Assembly: GCA_016873275.1 (NCBI GenBank)
Contig: VGXO01000014.1
Span: 1-55,904 of the forward strand
Reading direction: 5' to 3'
DNA length: 55,904 nucleotides
From: Phycisphaerae bacterium
GTDB taxonomy: Bacteria > Planctomycetota > Phycisphaerae > Phycisphaerales > SM1A02
Shown piece by piece: positions 22,418-34,518 of this stretch (positions are counted from its first letter, which is position 1; every line of letters starts with the position of its first letter). Both the position numbers and the translations under genes were made by a program. Below the pieces are notes generated by a model. The model was not told where the DNA came from. It ran no database searches and worked only from the letters and a program-made list of their open reading frames with translations.

Positions 22418-25180
22418 ATGACCGATCCCCGCGATCCATCCCGAGCCCGCGACGAGCCTGCCGCCGGCGGGCCGGGAGCGCGGCGACCGCCCGACGAGAC
22501 GCTGGCGTCGCCGGGTCGCCGGATCGACGCGACCGCCGACGTGCCGTCGCCGGGCGCCGGACCCGCCGCGGGCGCCTCGATCGGCGCCGCCGCCGGCAGC
22601 GCCGCGGTCGGTCGGTCGATCGGTCCCTACCGCATCCTCGGCGTCCTTGGCGAGGGCGGCTTCGGCGTCGTCTACCTCGCCGAGCGCCGCGAGCCGCACG
22701 TGCAGCGGGTCGCCCTCAAGGTGATCAAGCCGGGCATGGACTCGGCGTCGGTGATCAACCGCTTCGCCGCCGAGCGCCAGGCGCTCGCGGTGATGGATCA
22801 CCCCTCGATCGCCCGCGTCTTCGACGGCGGCTCGACCTCGGACGGGCGCCCGTACTTCGTCATGGAGTACGTGAAGGGAGACTCCATCACCACCTTCTGC
22901 GACCGTGAGCGGCTCGGGATCGAGGAGCGCCTCGAGCTCTTCATCACCGTCTGCGAGGCGGTGCAGCACGCCCACGGCAAGGGCGTCATCCACCGCGACC
23001 TCAAGCCGAGCAACGTCCTCGTCGAGTTCGAGGATGGTCGCGCCACGCCGAAGATCATCGACTTCGGCGTCGCGAAGGCGCTCAACCAGCGACTCACCGA
23101 GGGCACCGTCTACACCGAGATCGGGCAGTTCATCGGGACGCCGGAGTACATGAGCCCCGAGCAGGCGGAGATGACCGGCGTCGACATCGACACCCGCGCC
23201 GACGTCTACTCGCTCGGGGTGATGCTCTACGAGATCGTCACCGGGCGATTGCCCTTCGACGCGCAGCAGCTCCGCGAGGGCGGCTACGCGGGGATCCAGA
23301 AGACGATCCGCGAGGTCGAGCCTCCCAAGCCAAGCCAGCGCTTCACGACGATCGTGCAGGCGGGGAGCCAGGAGGCGAAGGCGGTGGCGCAGGCGCGGCG
23401 GGTGGATCCGCCGACGCTGTCGAGGCGGCTCAAGGGCGACCTCGACTGGGTCGTCATGCGCTGCCTCGAGAAGGACCGTGCCCGGCGCTACCCGACCGCG
23501 AACGACCTCGCGCTCGAGCTGCGGCGGGTGCTCGACGACGAGCCGGTGCTCGCGGGACCTCCCTCGCTCGGCTACCGCGCGTCGAAGTTCATCCGGCGTC
23601 ACCGCGCGTCGGTGCTCGCCGCGACGGTCGTCGTCCTCGCCCTGGTGACCGCGACGGCGGTCTCCATCCTCTTCGCGATCCGCGAGGCGGCGGCACGCGA
23701 GGTCGCGCAGCAGGAGCGGGACCGTGCGCAGGAGGCGGAGCGGCTCGCCGCCGAGGAGGCGGAGCGGGCGAGGATCGCGGCGGCGACCAGCCAGCGGATC
23801 AGCGCGTTCACGACCGGCATCCTCGAGGGAGTCGATCCCACCAAGGCCGGCGACCTCGACAAGACCCTGATGCGGCAGATCCTCGACGACGCGTCCCGAC
23901 GCATCGAGCGGGAGCTCGCGGAGGATCCCGTGGTGCAGGCGGCGCTCCGCGACGTGATCGGCGGGACCTACCTTGCCCTCGGCGAGTTCGACGACGCCGG
24001 ACCGCAGCTCGAGCAGGCGCTCGCGGCGCGGCGGGCTTCGCTCGGCGACGAGGATCGCACGACCCTCCTCACCCGCGAGAAGATCGCGGAGCTGACCCGC
24101 AAGCGCGGACGGCTCGAGGAGGCGGTGGCGCAGCAGCGGGAGATCCTCGCGACCCGGCGCCGCGTCCTCGGGGACGAGGATCCGGACACGATCGGCTCGC
24201 TCGCGAACCTCGCGCTGGTGCTGCGGCTCCTCGGCGACCTTGACGGCGCGGAGCCGCTGCTCGTCGAGTGCCTCGAGCGGTCACGGAAGGCGTTCGGCGA
24301 TCGCGCCCCGAGCACCCTCAAGGCGATGAACAACATGGCGGCGATGCACCGATCCCGCAATCGACCGCAGGACGCGGAGATGCTCCTGCGCGACGCGGTC
24401 GTCGGGCAGCGGGAGGTGCTCGGGGTCGATCATCCCGAGACGCTCGGCTCGATGCAGAACCTCGCGGGTCTGCTTCGCCAGCGGAGCAACTTCGAGGAGG
24501 CGGAGGCGCTCCTCGTCGAGGTCGTCGCGATGCGGGAGAAGGTGCAGGGCGTCGAGCATCCGGAATCGCTGATGGCCCGCAACAGCCTCGGCGCGGTGCT
24601 CCTCGCCAAGGGCGATGCCGTCGCGGCGGTGCCCGCCTTCGAGGCGTCGCTCGCCGGGCTCCGCGGACGATTCCCGCCGGACAATCCGCAGGTCCTCTCG
24701 GTGGTGCAGAACCTCTCGACGGCGCTCGCCCGGACGGACCGCGCCGCGGAGGCGGAGTCGATCCTTCGGGCGATGATCGACGACGCCGCGGCGCGGGGGA
24801 TCGCGAGCGTGGAGTCGCTCCGGCTCGAGCAGATGCTCGTGCAGTCGCTCGAGCAGCAGGCGAGGCACGAGGAGGCGGAGCGGGTCCTGGCGCGGCTCGT
24901 GCTGACCGCGCGGCGCCGCCTTCCGCCGGGGGACCCGGCGCTCGGGATCTACCTCGCCTCGCACGGCGCGTCGCAGCGGCGCCTCGGGCGATTCGCGGCC
25001 GCGGAGCCGCTGCTCCTCGAGGCGCAGCAGATCCTCGAGGCGGCGCGGGGGGCGAGCGATCCCCAGACGAAGCAGCTGACCGCGGCGGTCGCGAAGCTCT
25101 ACGAGGACTGGAACGCCGCCGAGCCGGGCAAGGGTCACGACGCGAGCGCCGCGAGCTGGCGGAGCCGGGGCGGCGGCTGA
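22418..25180 (+). CDS. transmembrane Ser/Thr kinase with C-terminal TPR array
   Basis: A 920-residue protein. Residues 1-65 are Pro/Ala/Gly-rich and disordered. The kinase domain (about 70-370) has the Gly loop LGEGGFGVV (77-85), Lys101 in [15 protein letters not shown] (192-199), DFG (215-217) and [10 protein letters not shown], so it should be active. A single transmembrane helix (about 398-421) is followed by a charged coiled coil ([20 protein letters not shown]) and then about ten tetratricopeptide repeats ([44 protein letters not shown] and so on) to the end. The TPR part would lie on the other side of the membrane and probably binds protein partners. It converges on a gene for an FHA-SpoIIE phosphatase that could act on the same targets. 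Confidence 0.95.
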   Translation: MTDPRDPSRARDEPAAGGPGARRPPDETLASPGRRIDATADVPSPGAGPAAGASIGAAAGSAAVGRSIGPYRILGVLGEGGFGVVYLAERREPHVQRVALKVIKPGMDSASVINRFAAERQALAVMDHPSIARVFDGGSTSDGRPYFVMEYVKGDSITTFCDRERLGIEERLELFITVCEAVQHAHGKGVIHRDLKPSNVLVEFEDGRATPKIIDFGVAKALNQRLTEGTVYTEIGQFIGTPEYMSPEQAEMTGVDIDTRADVYSLGVMLYEIVTGRLPFDAQQLREGGYAGIQKTIREVEPPKPSQRFTTIVQAGSQEAKAVAQARRVDPPTLSRRLKGDLDWVVMRCLEKDRARRYPTANDLALELRRVLDDEPVLAGPPSLGYRASKFIRRHRASVLAATVVVLALVTATAVSILFAIREAAAREVAQQERDRAQEAERLAAEEAERARIAAATSQRISAFTTGILEGVDPTKAGDLDKTLMRQILDDASRRIERELAEDPVVQAALRDVIGGTYLALGEFDDAGPQLEQALAARRASLGDEDRTTLLTREKIAELTRKRGRLEEAVAQQREILATRRRVLGDEDPDTIGSLANLALVLRLLGDLDGAEPLLVECLERSRKAFGDRAPSTLKAMNNMAAMHRSRNRPQDAEMLLRDAVVGQREVLGVDHPETLGSMQNLAGLLRQRSNFEEAEALLVEVVAMREKVQGVEHPESLMARNSLGAVLLAKGDAVAAVPAFEASLAGLRGRFPPDNPQVLSVVQNLSTALARTDRAAEAESILRAMIDDAAARGIASVESLRLEQMLVQSLEQQARHEEAERVLARLVLTARRRLPPGDPALGIYLASHGASQRRLGRFAAAEPLLLEAQQILEAARGASDPQTKQLTAAVAKLYEDWNAAEPGKGHDASAASWRSRGGG

Positions 25181-25224
25181 ACGGCGAGGTCGACGAGCTG
25201 CCGGCGTCGCGCGACGTCCGCGCG

Positions 25225-26883
25225 TCAACCCTCGATCAGGATCGCCGTCGCGTCGTCCGCGAGCAGCGGACCGCCGCCGAAGGTGCTCACCGCGTCGAAG
25301 AGCCCCGAAAGGCGCGTCGATGCCGTGGAGCCCCGGCGCGCCGCCGCGAGCCATGCCTCGACCCGCGGGCGTCCGAACTCCTCGCGGTCGCCGGCGCCGG
25401 GAGGCGAGGGCTGCTCGACCAGCCCGTCGGAGACGACGAGGAGCCGATCGGACTTCGACCACGCCGTGGAGGAGGCGCCGTACTCGACGCCCGGCGCCGC
25501 CCCGAGCGGAGGACCGCCGCCCTCCTGCAGCCACTCGAGGCGATCGCCGCGGTCGAGGAGCGCATAGCCGTGACCGGCATCGACGTAGCGGATGGCTCCG
25601 GCGGCGGGATCGATCTCCGCGATCCACGTGGTGAGGAAGGTGTTGCCGTGGCGGTGCCGCTCGACGAACTCCCCGAGCGACGCCGCGACCGCCTCGATCG
25701 AGTCGAGGCGCCCCAGCTCCGCCCGCAGGAAGCCATGCGCCGCCGACATGAGGACCGCCGCGCCGACGCCCTTGCCGCTCACGTCGCCGAGGACGACCCG
25801 CAGCCGCTCCCCGCGCACGAGGACGAGGAAGAGGTCGCCGCCGACCACGCGACCGGGTCGGCTGCGTCCCTCCACGCGGAGCCCGATGAGCGGCTCGTCG
25901 AGGTCGCGGAGGAGCGTGCGGTGCGCAACGCCGGCGATCGCGAGGTCCGCCTCGAGGTCGCGGTAGCGGCGCTCGAGCTCGATGCGGCGGAGCCCCGCGA
26001 GGGCGACGCCGCCGATGCGGGCGAGCGCCCCGAGGAACTCCGCGGCGTCGGTCGAGGCGCTGCGACGCTCGGCATCGCCGCGCCGATCCGCGTAGAGGAT
26101 CGCGACGACCGCGTCGCCGACGAGGATCGGCGCACCCGCCGCGGTCGCGATGCCGAGGTCGATGATGCTGTGCGAGTCGCTCTGGAGCGCCGAGCCGCCG
26201 GAGGAGACCGCGAGCTGCCCGGCGGCGGCGCGGCGAAGGAGCGATCGGCTCAGGCGCGGGGCGCCCTTCGACTCGATGGCGCCGCAGGAGGCGAGCACCT
26301 CGACGCCGCCCTCCGCGTCGGGGAGACCGAGCACCGCCGCGTTCGCGAGCCCGGTCCCGTCGACCGCGGCGTCCGCGAGGAGCCGCGCGAGCGCCGCGGG
26401 ATCCTCGGCGGAGTGGAGGCGCTCGGAGAGCTCGAGCAGGAGCCCGAGTCGGTGCTGGGCGAGCGCCGCGGGATTCGCCGAGGACGCCGGACGCGAGGAG
26501 ATCCCCTCCGCCGACTCCTCGATGGTGCGGGCGACGATCCGCGAGTCGTCGTCGGCGCGACCGAGCTGCAGCTCGTACGCGCCGATCCCCACGAGGTCGC
26601 CGGGGGAGAGCGGCACCGGTCGCTGCGAGGGCACCCGCAGGCCGTTCACCCGCGTGCCGTGCCGGCTGCCGAGGTCGGTGATCGTCCAGCGTCCGCCCCC
26701 GTCGTCCGGTCGGAACTCGAGCTCCGCATGGTCGCGGGAGATCGAGGGATCGTCACCGAGGGGGAGCGAGTGCTCGGGACGCCGACCGATGCGGTGAGGT
26801 CCGGGCGGCACGAGCGTGCGCCGCACGCTCGAGGGTCCCACGCGGGAGATCAGCTGGAGCTCGGGCGTGGTCGCGGAGGGCAT
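25225..26883 (-). CDS. FHA-GAF-SpoIIE (PP2C-type) phosphatase
   Basis: A 552-residue protein. The start is ATG 26883; the extra open frame upstream runs through the divergent promoter region. An N-terminal FHA domain (about 10-110) shows the phospho-Thr-binding pattern HRIGRRPEHS, SISRDHAELEF and DLGSRHGTRVNG. A GAF-like domain (about 150-300) follows, then the SpoIIE/PP2C catalytic domain with GGDLFLVLVRG, VLGDVSGKGVGAAVLMS and LLADDATAILI, whose Asp residues bind metal. It probably reads a phosphorylated partner through FHA and removes phosphate from Ser/Thr of a regulator such as an anti-anti-sigma factor. It is encoded tail to tail with the kinase-TPR gene. Confidence 0.9.
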   Translation of the reverse strand: MPSATTPELQLISRVGPSSVRRTLVPPGPHRIGRRPEHSLPLGDDPSISRDHAELEFRPDDGGGRWTITDLGSRHGTRVNGLRVPSQRPVPLSPGDLVGIGAYELQLGRADDDSRIVARTIEESAEGISSRPASSANPAALAQHRLGLLLELSERLHSAEDPAALARLLADAAVDGTGLANAAVLGLPDAEGGVEVLASCGAIESKGAPRLSRSLLRRAAAGQLAVSSGGSALQSDSHSIIDLGIATAAGAPILVGDAVVAILYADRRGDAERRSASTDAAEFLGALARIGGVALAGLRRIELERRYRDLEADLAIAGVAHRTLLRDLDEPLIGLRVEGRSRPGRVVGGDLFLVLVRGERLRVVLGDVSGKGVGAAVLMSAAHGFLRAELGRLDSIEAVAASLGEFVERHRHGNTFLTTWIAEIDPAAGAIRYVDAGHGYALLDRGDRLEWLQEGGGPPLGAAPGVEYGASSTAWSKSDRLLVVSDGLVEQPSPPGAGDREEFGRPRVEAWLAAARRGSTASTRLSGLFDAVSTFGGGPLLADDATAILIEG

Positions 26884-27110
26884 GGCGGGCGCGGGGCGGC
26901 TCGGGAGGTTGGCGAGGACCGCCACGATACTCGCAGCGCCTCGATGACCGTCGCGGTTCCGCCCGTCGAGGCGTCGCGCTGGCAGGTCGGCACCGATGGG
27001 TCGCGGCTCGTTCGAGAGGGACGAGGACCTTTGAGATCGCCTCGGATGCTCGCTAGTCTCGCGACGCGGCGGTCCGGGGCGGGACTCGGGGGCACGCAGG
27101 GGAACGACGA

Positions 27111-28292
27111 TTGAAGGAGTCCGGGACCACCACCGATCGAGCGCGAGACCCGGCACCGACCCTCGGCATGCGGCTCGGCTCGGTCCCGGTGAGGCTCGCC
27201 CTCGCCTACGTCCGGCGCCTGCCCTGCGGCGTCCGACCCTCGATGGACGACCGCCTGCACGTCCTCGACGAGGCGGAGCATCGCGCGATTCGACGCGTCG
27301 AGCGGAACGCCGTCCTCGGGGGGGCGGTGATCGGGGTCTTCTCGGCGGCGCTCGGAGTGCTCGGCTCGATGGCGATCGAGGCAGACGCGGAGGGCGCGAT
27401 CGTGGTCGAGTGGATCGACCCAGGACGCGATCAGCTCGTCGCCTCGCTGGTGATCCTGGTGCTGGTGACCCTGCTGGAGCTGATGCTCATCTACCGACTC
27501 ACGCTGCGGGCGGTGCATCGGATGGCGCTCGTCGCGGGCGTGGAGCCTCGCTCGCTCCGTGCGGCTCAGTGCGAGACGATGAACTCCCTCGTCGAGGCGG
27601 CGATGGAGATTCCCCTCTCGCGGCGACCCTTGCTCGGAATCGATCCGCTGCGGCGAGGCTCGCGGTGGCTCCTCTGGCTCGCCGCCCTCGTCTACAAGGC
27701 GAAGGTCGCGATCTCGATCGTCATCCTGCGGGTGCTCCTCAAGCGGCTCCTGACGAGGGTGCTCGTGCGCGAGTGGCTCCCCATGATCGGCATCCCGGTC
27801 ACGGCGGCGTGGGATGCGTGGCTCTGCGGCAAGGTGCTCCGGGACGCGAGGCTTCGCCTGTTCGGACGATCCCGCGCCGCGGATCTGCTCGCCCGTAGCG
27901 CCGAGGCTCGTCGTGCCGATCCGCGCATCGCCGAGGCGATCGCCCGGGCGGCGGCGTGCGCGATCGTCGAGAAGCAGCGGGTCCACGACGGTCTGGCGTC
28001 GCTCGTCCTCGGACTCGAGCCCCTGGCGACGACGGCGGAGGCTCTCGACGATCCCGGACGACTCGCGACGCTCCTTCGCGGTCTCGATCCATCCTCCGCG
28101 GCGATCGTCCACGAGGCGGTGCTCGCCGCGGCGGTGATGGACGGACGAGTCTCGCGCGGCATGACGACGTGCGTGGCACGGGCGTTGGGGGTGCCGGTCG
28201 AGGAGGCGCGATCGCGGTTGCGGGTCGTCCTGCGTGATCACGTGGCGGGTCGGGTCTCGATCGGACTTCCGCCGACGATCGCGAGGGCGTGA
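27111..28292 (+). CDS. uncharacterised integral membrane protein
   Basis: A 393-residue protein that I cannot assign with confidence. It resembles the uncharacterised family some pipelines call LBF_2804, but that is recollection only. Hydrophobic segments lie near residues 68-88 (AVLGGAVIGVFSAALGVLGSM), 109-130 (LVASLVILVLVTLLELMLIY) and 185-215, and the C-terminal 140 residues are a soluble helical region (RRADPRIAEAIARAAACAIVEKQRVHDGL). The start is set at TTG 27111, preceded by CAGGGG; an ATG at 27168 is possible. It lies 54 bp before ettA on the same strand and may share its transcript. Confidence 0.6.
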   Translation: MKESGTTTDRARDPAPTLGMRLGSVPVRLALAYVRRLPCGVRPSMDDRLHVLDEAEHRAIRRVERNAVLGGAVIGVFSAALGVLGSMAIEADAEGAIVVEWIDPGRDQLVASLVILVLVTLLELMLIYRLTLRAVHRMALVAGVEPRSLRAAQCETMNSLVEAAMEIPLSRRPLLGIDPLRRGSRWLLWLAALVYKAKVAISIVILRVLLKRLLTRVLVREWLPMIGIPVTAAWDAWLCGKVLRDARLRLFGRSRAADLLARSAEARRADPRIAEAIARAAACAIVEKQRVHDGLASLVLGLEPLATTAEALDDPGRLATLLRGLDPSSAAIVHEAVLAAAVMDGRVSRGMTTCVARALGVPVEEARSRLRVVLRDHVAGRVSIGLPPTIARA

Positions 28293-28346
28293 GCGGTCGG
28301 CGGACCTCGCCTTGGCTACCATCCCGCCCCCCGAACGGAGGTCCCC

Positions 28347-30048
<1,702 letters not shown>

Positions 30049-30062
<14 letters not shown>

Positions 30063-30816
30063 CGCCGCGGGACGCGAGCTGCATCGAGACGAACCTCGCG
30101 ATCACCACCGAGAGGAAGACCGGTCCGGTCACCGCCTCGAGGTTCGAGAGCGAGCGGGCGAGGTCGGAGACCGGCGTGATGTCGCCGTAGCCCGAGGTCG
30201 TCAGCGTGCTCAGCGAGAAGTAGAGCATCACCCGGTGCGGCCCCAGCGCCGGATCCTGGGCGAGCAGGTCCGGGGGGATGCTGAAGGCGCTGGGATCGGA
30301 GAGCACGATCGCGGCGTGGACCGAGCCGAAGGCGAATCCGATCAGCATGTAGATCGAGACCGCGCCGCAGATGACGTCGCCGTTCACGTCCGTGGTGAGG
30401 TAGACGTCGTACCCGATCCGCGCCGCGAGCGCCGCCATGAGGGTCGCGTAGGTGAGGAGCGCCACCATGCCGCAGGGGACCTGAAGGTGCGGGACGTGCC
30501 GCGCGAGCACGGTCGCGACGACGGCGACGGCGAACATGACGAGGAGGACCCAGCGCATCCGCGTCCCGAAGTAGGCGAGGATGCCCGTCGCGAGCGCGAC
30601 GAGGCTCGCGAGGTCCGCGAGCGTCAGGCTTCCGTGCGCGTACTGGTAGACCGTCACCGACGTGAGCGGCGGCAGCAGGAGCATCAAGCCGACGAGGATC
30701 ATCAGGAGCGCTCGGAAGCGCCCGGTGAACACGTCGCGGAGGGCTCGCCGCACGTCGGGGGCGACCTGCACCCGTCGGGCGCCAGGATCCGGGGTCAGGC
30801 TCGGCGTCTCGCTCAT
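30049..30816 (-). CDS. two-pore-helix ion channel protein, potassium-channel-like
   Basis: A 255-residue membrane protein. Six hydrophobic segments are visible: about 35-58, 66-84, 88-105, 111-132, 149-172 and 227-246. The last pair surrounds a pore loop, MLYFSLSTLTTSGYGDITPVS, whose filter TTSGYGD (206-212) is a variant of the K+ channel TVGYGD motif with Ser at the Val position. No cytoplasmic RCK or cyclic-nucleotide domain follows. It matches the Ion_trans_2 family and probably passes K+. ATG 30816 is used. It converges with ettA, overlapping it by 14 bp. Confidence 0.85.
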
Positions 30817-30880
30817 CAGCGGACGAGATCGGCGGAGTCGGCGGATCCGCTGCAGCGGCGGGGCGTCGCCGAGGTCGTGG

Positions 30881-33800
30881 TCACTCCGCGAACGCCGGAT
30901 GGTTCGGGTTGCCGCCCGACTCGAGGTAGGCGAGGAGGTCGAGGACCTCCTCGAGGGAGAGCGTGCTGAGGAGCCCCGCGGGCATCGGGGAGATCGGCGA
31001 GGGCTCGCGGGCGAGGACCGAGGCGGCGGGAAACCTCATCGAACGCCCGGTGAAGGGATCGACGATCAGCTCGACCGTGCGGTCGTCGTCCCGCACGATG
31101 CGGCCGACGACCGCGGCGCCGGAACGCAGCGCCACGCGGGTGTTTTGGTACTGGTCGGAGACGTCCGCGGAGGGCTCGATCATCGTCCGCAGGAGGTCGC
31201 GGCGGGAGAACCGGCTCGAGGCGGCGGTGAGGTCGGGTCCGACGCCGCCGCCCGCGCCGTCGAAGCGGTGGCAGGAGGCGCACGCCGCCTTGCGGTACGC
31301 GGCGAGCCCCGAGGCGAAGTCGCGGTCGCGCGAGGCGAGCGGGAGATAGGGCTCGAGCTTCGCCATCGTCCACGCCTGCGGTCCGCCCGCGATCGCCGCG
31401 AGGTCCGGGACCTCGACGGGCGACGGCAGGGCCAGCGCCGCGAGCGACGCTCGCGCGGGCTCGGGCGCGCGGGCGAGGGCGTCCCGCTCGATCGCGTCGA
31501 GATAGCCGCGCAGGCTGTGACCGCCGTCGACCTGCCGCGCCTCGCCGAGCCATCGGAAGAGCGCCTCGCGCTCCTCGGGGGAGAGGTGACTCGAGAGCCG
31601 GAGCGCCATCGCCACGTCGATCGCGGGCATGACGTCGAGCGATCCGAGCGCCGCGACCGCGGGCGCCACCGCGTCGGCGGAGTCGAGGTGGACGAGGATC
31701 GCGAGGAGCAGGCGGTCGAGCTCGACCACGCCGCAGGGATGGAGCGGCTCGAGCCGCTCGCGCAGCCGCGCCGCGGCGTCTCCCGAGGCGAGCTCCGGAT
31801 GCCGCGCGAGGGCGATCTCGTGCAGGCGGAGCCACGCGAGCCGCGCGGAGTCCGCGAGCGGGGTCCACTCGATCGCGCCGAGGCGGTCGAGGACCGCGCT
31901 TGCCTCGCCGCGGTCGCCCGCGCGGAGCAGGGCGAGGAGCGCAAGGAGCGCGACCTCGTGATCCTCCTCCGCGAGCGCCCGCGCCGACCATGCGTCGATC
32001 GGCGCGCTCTCGAGGGCGACCCTCGCGGCGTAGCGGATCGCGGGATCCGGATCGGCGAGGGCGGTCCAGAGATCGTCGATCGCCTCGGCGGCGGGCTCGG
32101 GTCGCCCATGCAGCGACTCGATCGCGCGGCGCCTCGCCCGCGCGTCCCCGCCCGGCATCGGAGGAAGCGGCGCGCCGTCGAGGCTCGCGGCGGCGTCGTG
32201 GGTCACGCGGTAGAGCCCGCTCTGCGTCCCGCGCCCGCCGGTGATGAACCACATCGCGCCGTCGGGCCCGACCTCGAGGTCGGTGACGTTCAGCGGGCGC
32301 CCGGTCACGAACCGGTCGAAGGTGCCGCGGAAGGTCGCGCCCTCCGGCTCGAGCCGCAGGCGCAGGATGCGCCCGTAGGACCAGTCGCCGAGGTAGAGCG
32401 CCTCGCGGTCGGCGACCGGGAAGTCGAGCCTCGCGCCGTGCAGCACGCCGACCGGCGAGGCGAGTCCGACCTCCGCGACCGGCGCGACCATGTCGGGCAG
32501 GCCGTTCCGCCACTTCGTCGAGCCGCTTCGCCAGCCGAACTCGCCGCCCGAGACGAGGTGATCGACGCGGGTCGGGCGATACCAAGGCAGGCCAAGGTCC
32601 CACTCCATGTCCGAGTCGAAGGTGAGGATCTCGCCCTCGGGACCGAAGTCGAAGTCGTAGGCGTTGCGGAGCCCCGCGGCGAGGACTTCGAACTCCCCGC
32701 CCGCGAGGTCCACGCGGAGGAGGTGCCCGCCCGGCGCCCGCACGCCGACCGCGTGCCCGCGCGGATCCTCGACCCGCGGCTCGAGGACGTCCTCCGCCCA
32801 CCGCGCGTGCGGCGAGGTCGGGGCGATCGAGGCGGGCAGCGGCGCGTGGTTGCCGTTGAGGATGTACAGGCGCCCATCCGGACCGAGGCGCACCGCGTGC
32901 GAGCCATGCTCGCCGGCGTCGCCGAAGCTCGCGACGAGCGCGACCTCCTCGTGCACGCCGTCCTCGTCCGCGTCGCGCAGGCGATGGAGCCCGTAGCCCT
33001 GCGGTCCGGCGCCCTGGACCCACAGCGCGCCGAACGCGCTGCAGAAGCCCATCGAGCCACGCGGAGACTCGGGGATCTCGACGAGTCGGAGCGCGTCGCC
33101 GCGACGCGCCGGGAGGATCGCCCGCATGAGCGGACCCTGCTCCTGGCTCAGCAAGAGGCGACCGTCCTCGTCGAAGCCCATCGCGATCCACGAGCCCTCG
33201 CCGAGCTGCGCCGAATGCACCAGCTCGACCTGGTACCCGGGCGGCACCTCGATCGACTCCGCGGGCGTCGCCTCGCGCCGGGCGAGGGGATCCGGCCAGG
33301 GTCCCTGCGGCGCGCGGCTCGCTCCGAGCGATCGAGCCCCGCGCCACTCGGTCGGCTCCTTGGTGGCGGGCGGCTCGCCCGGCAGGAGCACCACCGGCGC
33401 GCACTCCCACGCCTCGTCGCTCCGCACCATGAACGTGGAGCCGTCGGCGCGGCGGAACCGCGCCCGCAGCAGGAGTCCGGCGGGACCTCCCTCGTTCGAC
33501 GCCTGCACGCGGATCTCGTGCGTTCCCGCCGCGAGCTCGCCGAGGTTCCGCGCGACCTGCGGCGACTCCCAGCGGTCGCCCGCGAGGACCTCGCGCCCGT
33601 CGAGCCAGGCGCGGAAGCGGTTGTCGCAGGTCGCGACGAGCTCCTCGAGGACCGCCGGCTCGTCGAGCGCGATCACGCGGCGGAACCAGAACTCGTCGCC
33701 GGGGGCGGCGGGGTCAGGTCCCCAGATCCAGGCGACCTCCTCCGCCCCGAGGCGATCCGCCGCCGGCGCCGCGGTCGGCGCGAGCGACTCCTCGTCGTCC

Positions 33801-34489
33801 GAGGGCGCCACCGGCACGAGGACGAGGTCGCGGTAGCGAACCGTCATCGGCGGACCTGCATGAAGCTGGAGGGCGATGCGTCCGCGCCGCGCGGCCTCGG
33901 GCGAGAGGTCGAGCACCTCGACCATCCGCACGCCGTTGATCTCGTGGATCAGCCGTGGTCCCACCGCCCGCACGAGGTACTCGTTCCAGCCTGGTCGGAT
34001 CGCCGACTGGAGCGCCGCGCCCTCGCCGAGCTCGGCGCGGGCGGTGCGGACGCCCTCGGGGGAGATCCGGACCTTCTCGCCCCGCCACGCGAGGATCCCG
34101 CGACCCTGCTCCTCATAGAGGATGCCGGAGTAGTCTTGCCCCGCCTCGAGGTCGGCTTGGTAGCCCGCGACCGCGAAGTCGCCGAGGTCTCGGCTTCGGT
34201 ACTGCACGCCGGAGTTGCCGCCCTCGATCGAGAACTCGAAGCGCAACTCGAAGTCGCCGAAGACGCCCTCGCGAAGGAGATAGGTGTTCCGCGCGCAGGG
34301 GACCTCGGCGGTCGAGCGTCCGACGATCGCGCCATCCGCGACCGACCAGAAGCGGGGGTCGCCCTGCCAGCCGGCAAGGGAGGCGCCGTCGAAGAGGGCG
34401 ATCGGTCCCGGCGCCGGCATTCCGCCGGTGGCGCCGTCCTGCGGGCCGCACGAGAGGACGATCAGCACGCCAAGCGTGAGCGTGGGCAT
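30881..34489 (-). CDS. PVC-type haem-binding multidomain lipoprotein (DUF1080 / sorbosone-dehydrogenase-like / HEAT / cytochrome c)
   Basis: A 1202-residue exported protein. A short lipobox-like leader (IVLSCG, Cys14) is followed by: a DUF1080 (3-keto-disaccharide hydrolase / LamG-like) domain, about 28-215 (FDGASLAGWQGD, GVQYRSRDLGDF); a beta-sandwich, about 250-365 (EFWFRRVIAL, TCDNRFRAWLDG); a six-bladed sorbosone-dehydrogenase-like propeller, about 415-760 (PPGYQVELVHSA, GWRSGSTKWRN, LYLGDWSYGRI); HEAT-like helices, about 780-1040; and a cytochrome c domain with CASCH (1070-1074) and a possible axial Met in SPMPAG. This architecture is widespread in Planctomycetota and Verrucomicrobia and is tied to polysaccharide or sugar oxidation. 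A TACATT box lies seven bases before ATG 34489. Confidence 0.93.
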   Translation of the reverse strand: MPTLTLGVLIVLSCGPQDGATGGMPAPGPIALFDGASLAGWQGDPRFWSVADGAIVGRSTAEVPCARNTYLLREGVFGDFELRFEFSIEGGNSGVQYRSRDLGDFAVAGYQADLEAGQDYSGILYEEQGRGILAWRGEKVRISPEGVRTARAELGEGAALQSAIRPGWNEYLVRAVGPRLIHEINGVRMVEVLDLSPEAARRGRIALQLHAGPPMTVRYRDLVLVPVAPSDDEESLAPTAAPAADRLGAEEVAWIWGPDPAAPGDEFWFRRVIALDEPAVLEELVATCDNRFRAWLDGREVLAGDRWESPQVARNLGELAAGTHEIRVQASNEGGPAGLLLRARFRRADGSTFMVRSDEAWECAPVVLLPGEPPATKEPTEWRGARSLGASRAPQGPWPDPLARREATPAESIEVPPGYQVELVHSAQLGEGSWIAMGFDEDGRLLLSQEQGPLMRAILPARRGDALRLVEIPESPRGSMGFCSAFGALWVQGAGPQGYGLHRLRDADEDGVHEEVALVASFGDAGEHGSHAVRLGPDGRLYILNGNHAPLPASIAPTSPHARWAEDVLEPRVEDPRGHAVGVRAPGGHLLRVDLAGGEFEVLAAGLRNAYDFDFGPEGEILTFDSDMEWDLGLPWYRPTRVDHLVSGGEFGWRSGSTKWRNGLPDMVAPVAEVGLASPVGVLHGARLDFPVADREALYLGDWSYGRILRLRLEPEGATFRGTFDRFVTGRPLNVTDLEVGPDGAMWFITGGRGTQSGLYRVTHDAAASLDGAPLPPMPGGDARARRRAIESLHGRPEPAAEAIDDLWTALADPDPAIRYAARVALESAPIDAWSARALAEEDHEVALLALLALLRAGDRGEASAVLDRLGAIEWTPLADSARLAWLRLHEIALARHPELASGDAAARLRERLEPLHPCGVVELDRLLLAILVHLDSADAVAPAVAALGSLDVMPAIDVAMALRLSSHLSPEEREALFRWLGEARQVDGGHSLRGYLDAIERDALARAPEPARASLAALALPSPVEVPDLAAIAGGPQAWTMAKLEPYLPLASRDRDFASGLAAYRKAACASCHRFDGAGGGVGPDLTAASSRFSRRDLLRTMIEPSADVSDQYQNTRVALRSGAAVVGRIVRDDDRTVELIVDPFTGRSMRFPAASVLAREPSPISPMPAGLLSTLSLEEVLDLLAYLESGGNPNHPAFAE

Positions 34490-34518
34490 GGAACGGAATG
34501 TAGCGGCGCCCGCGCCGC

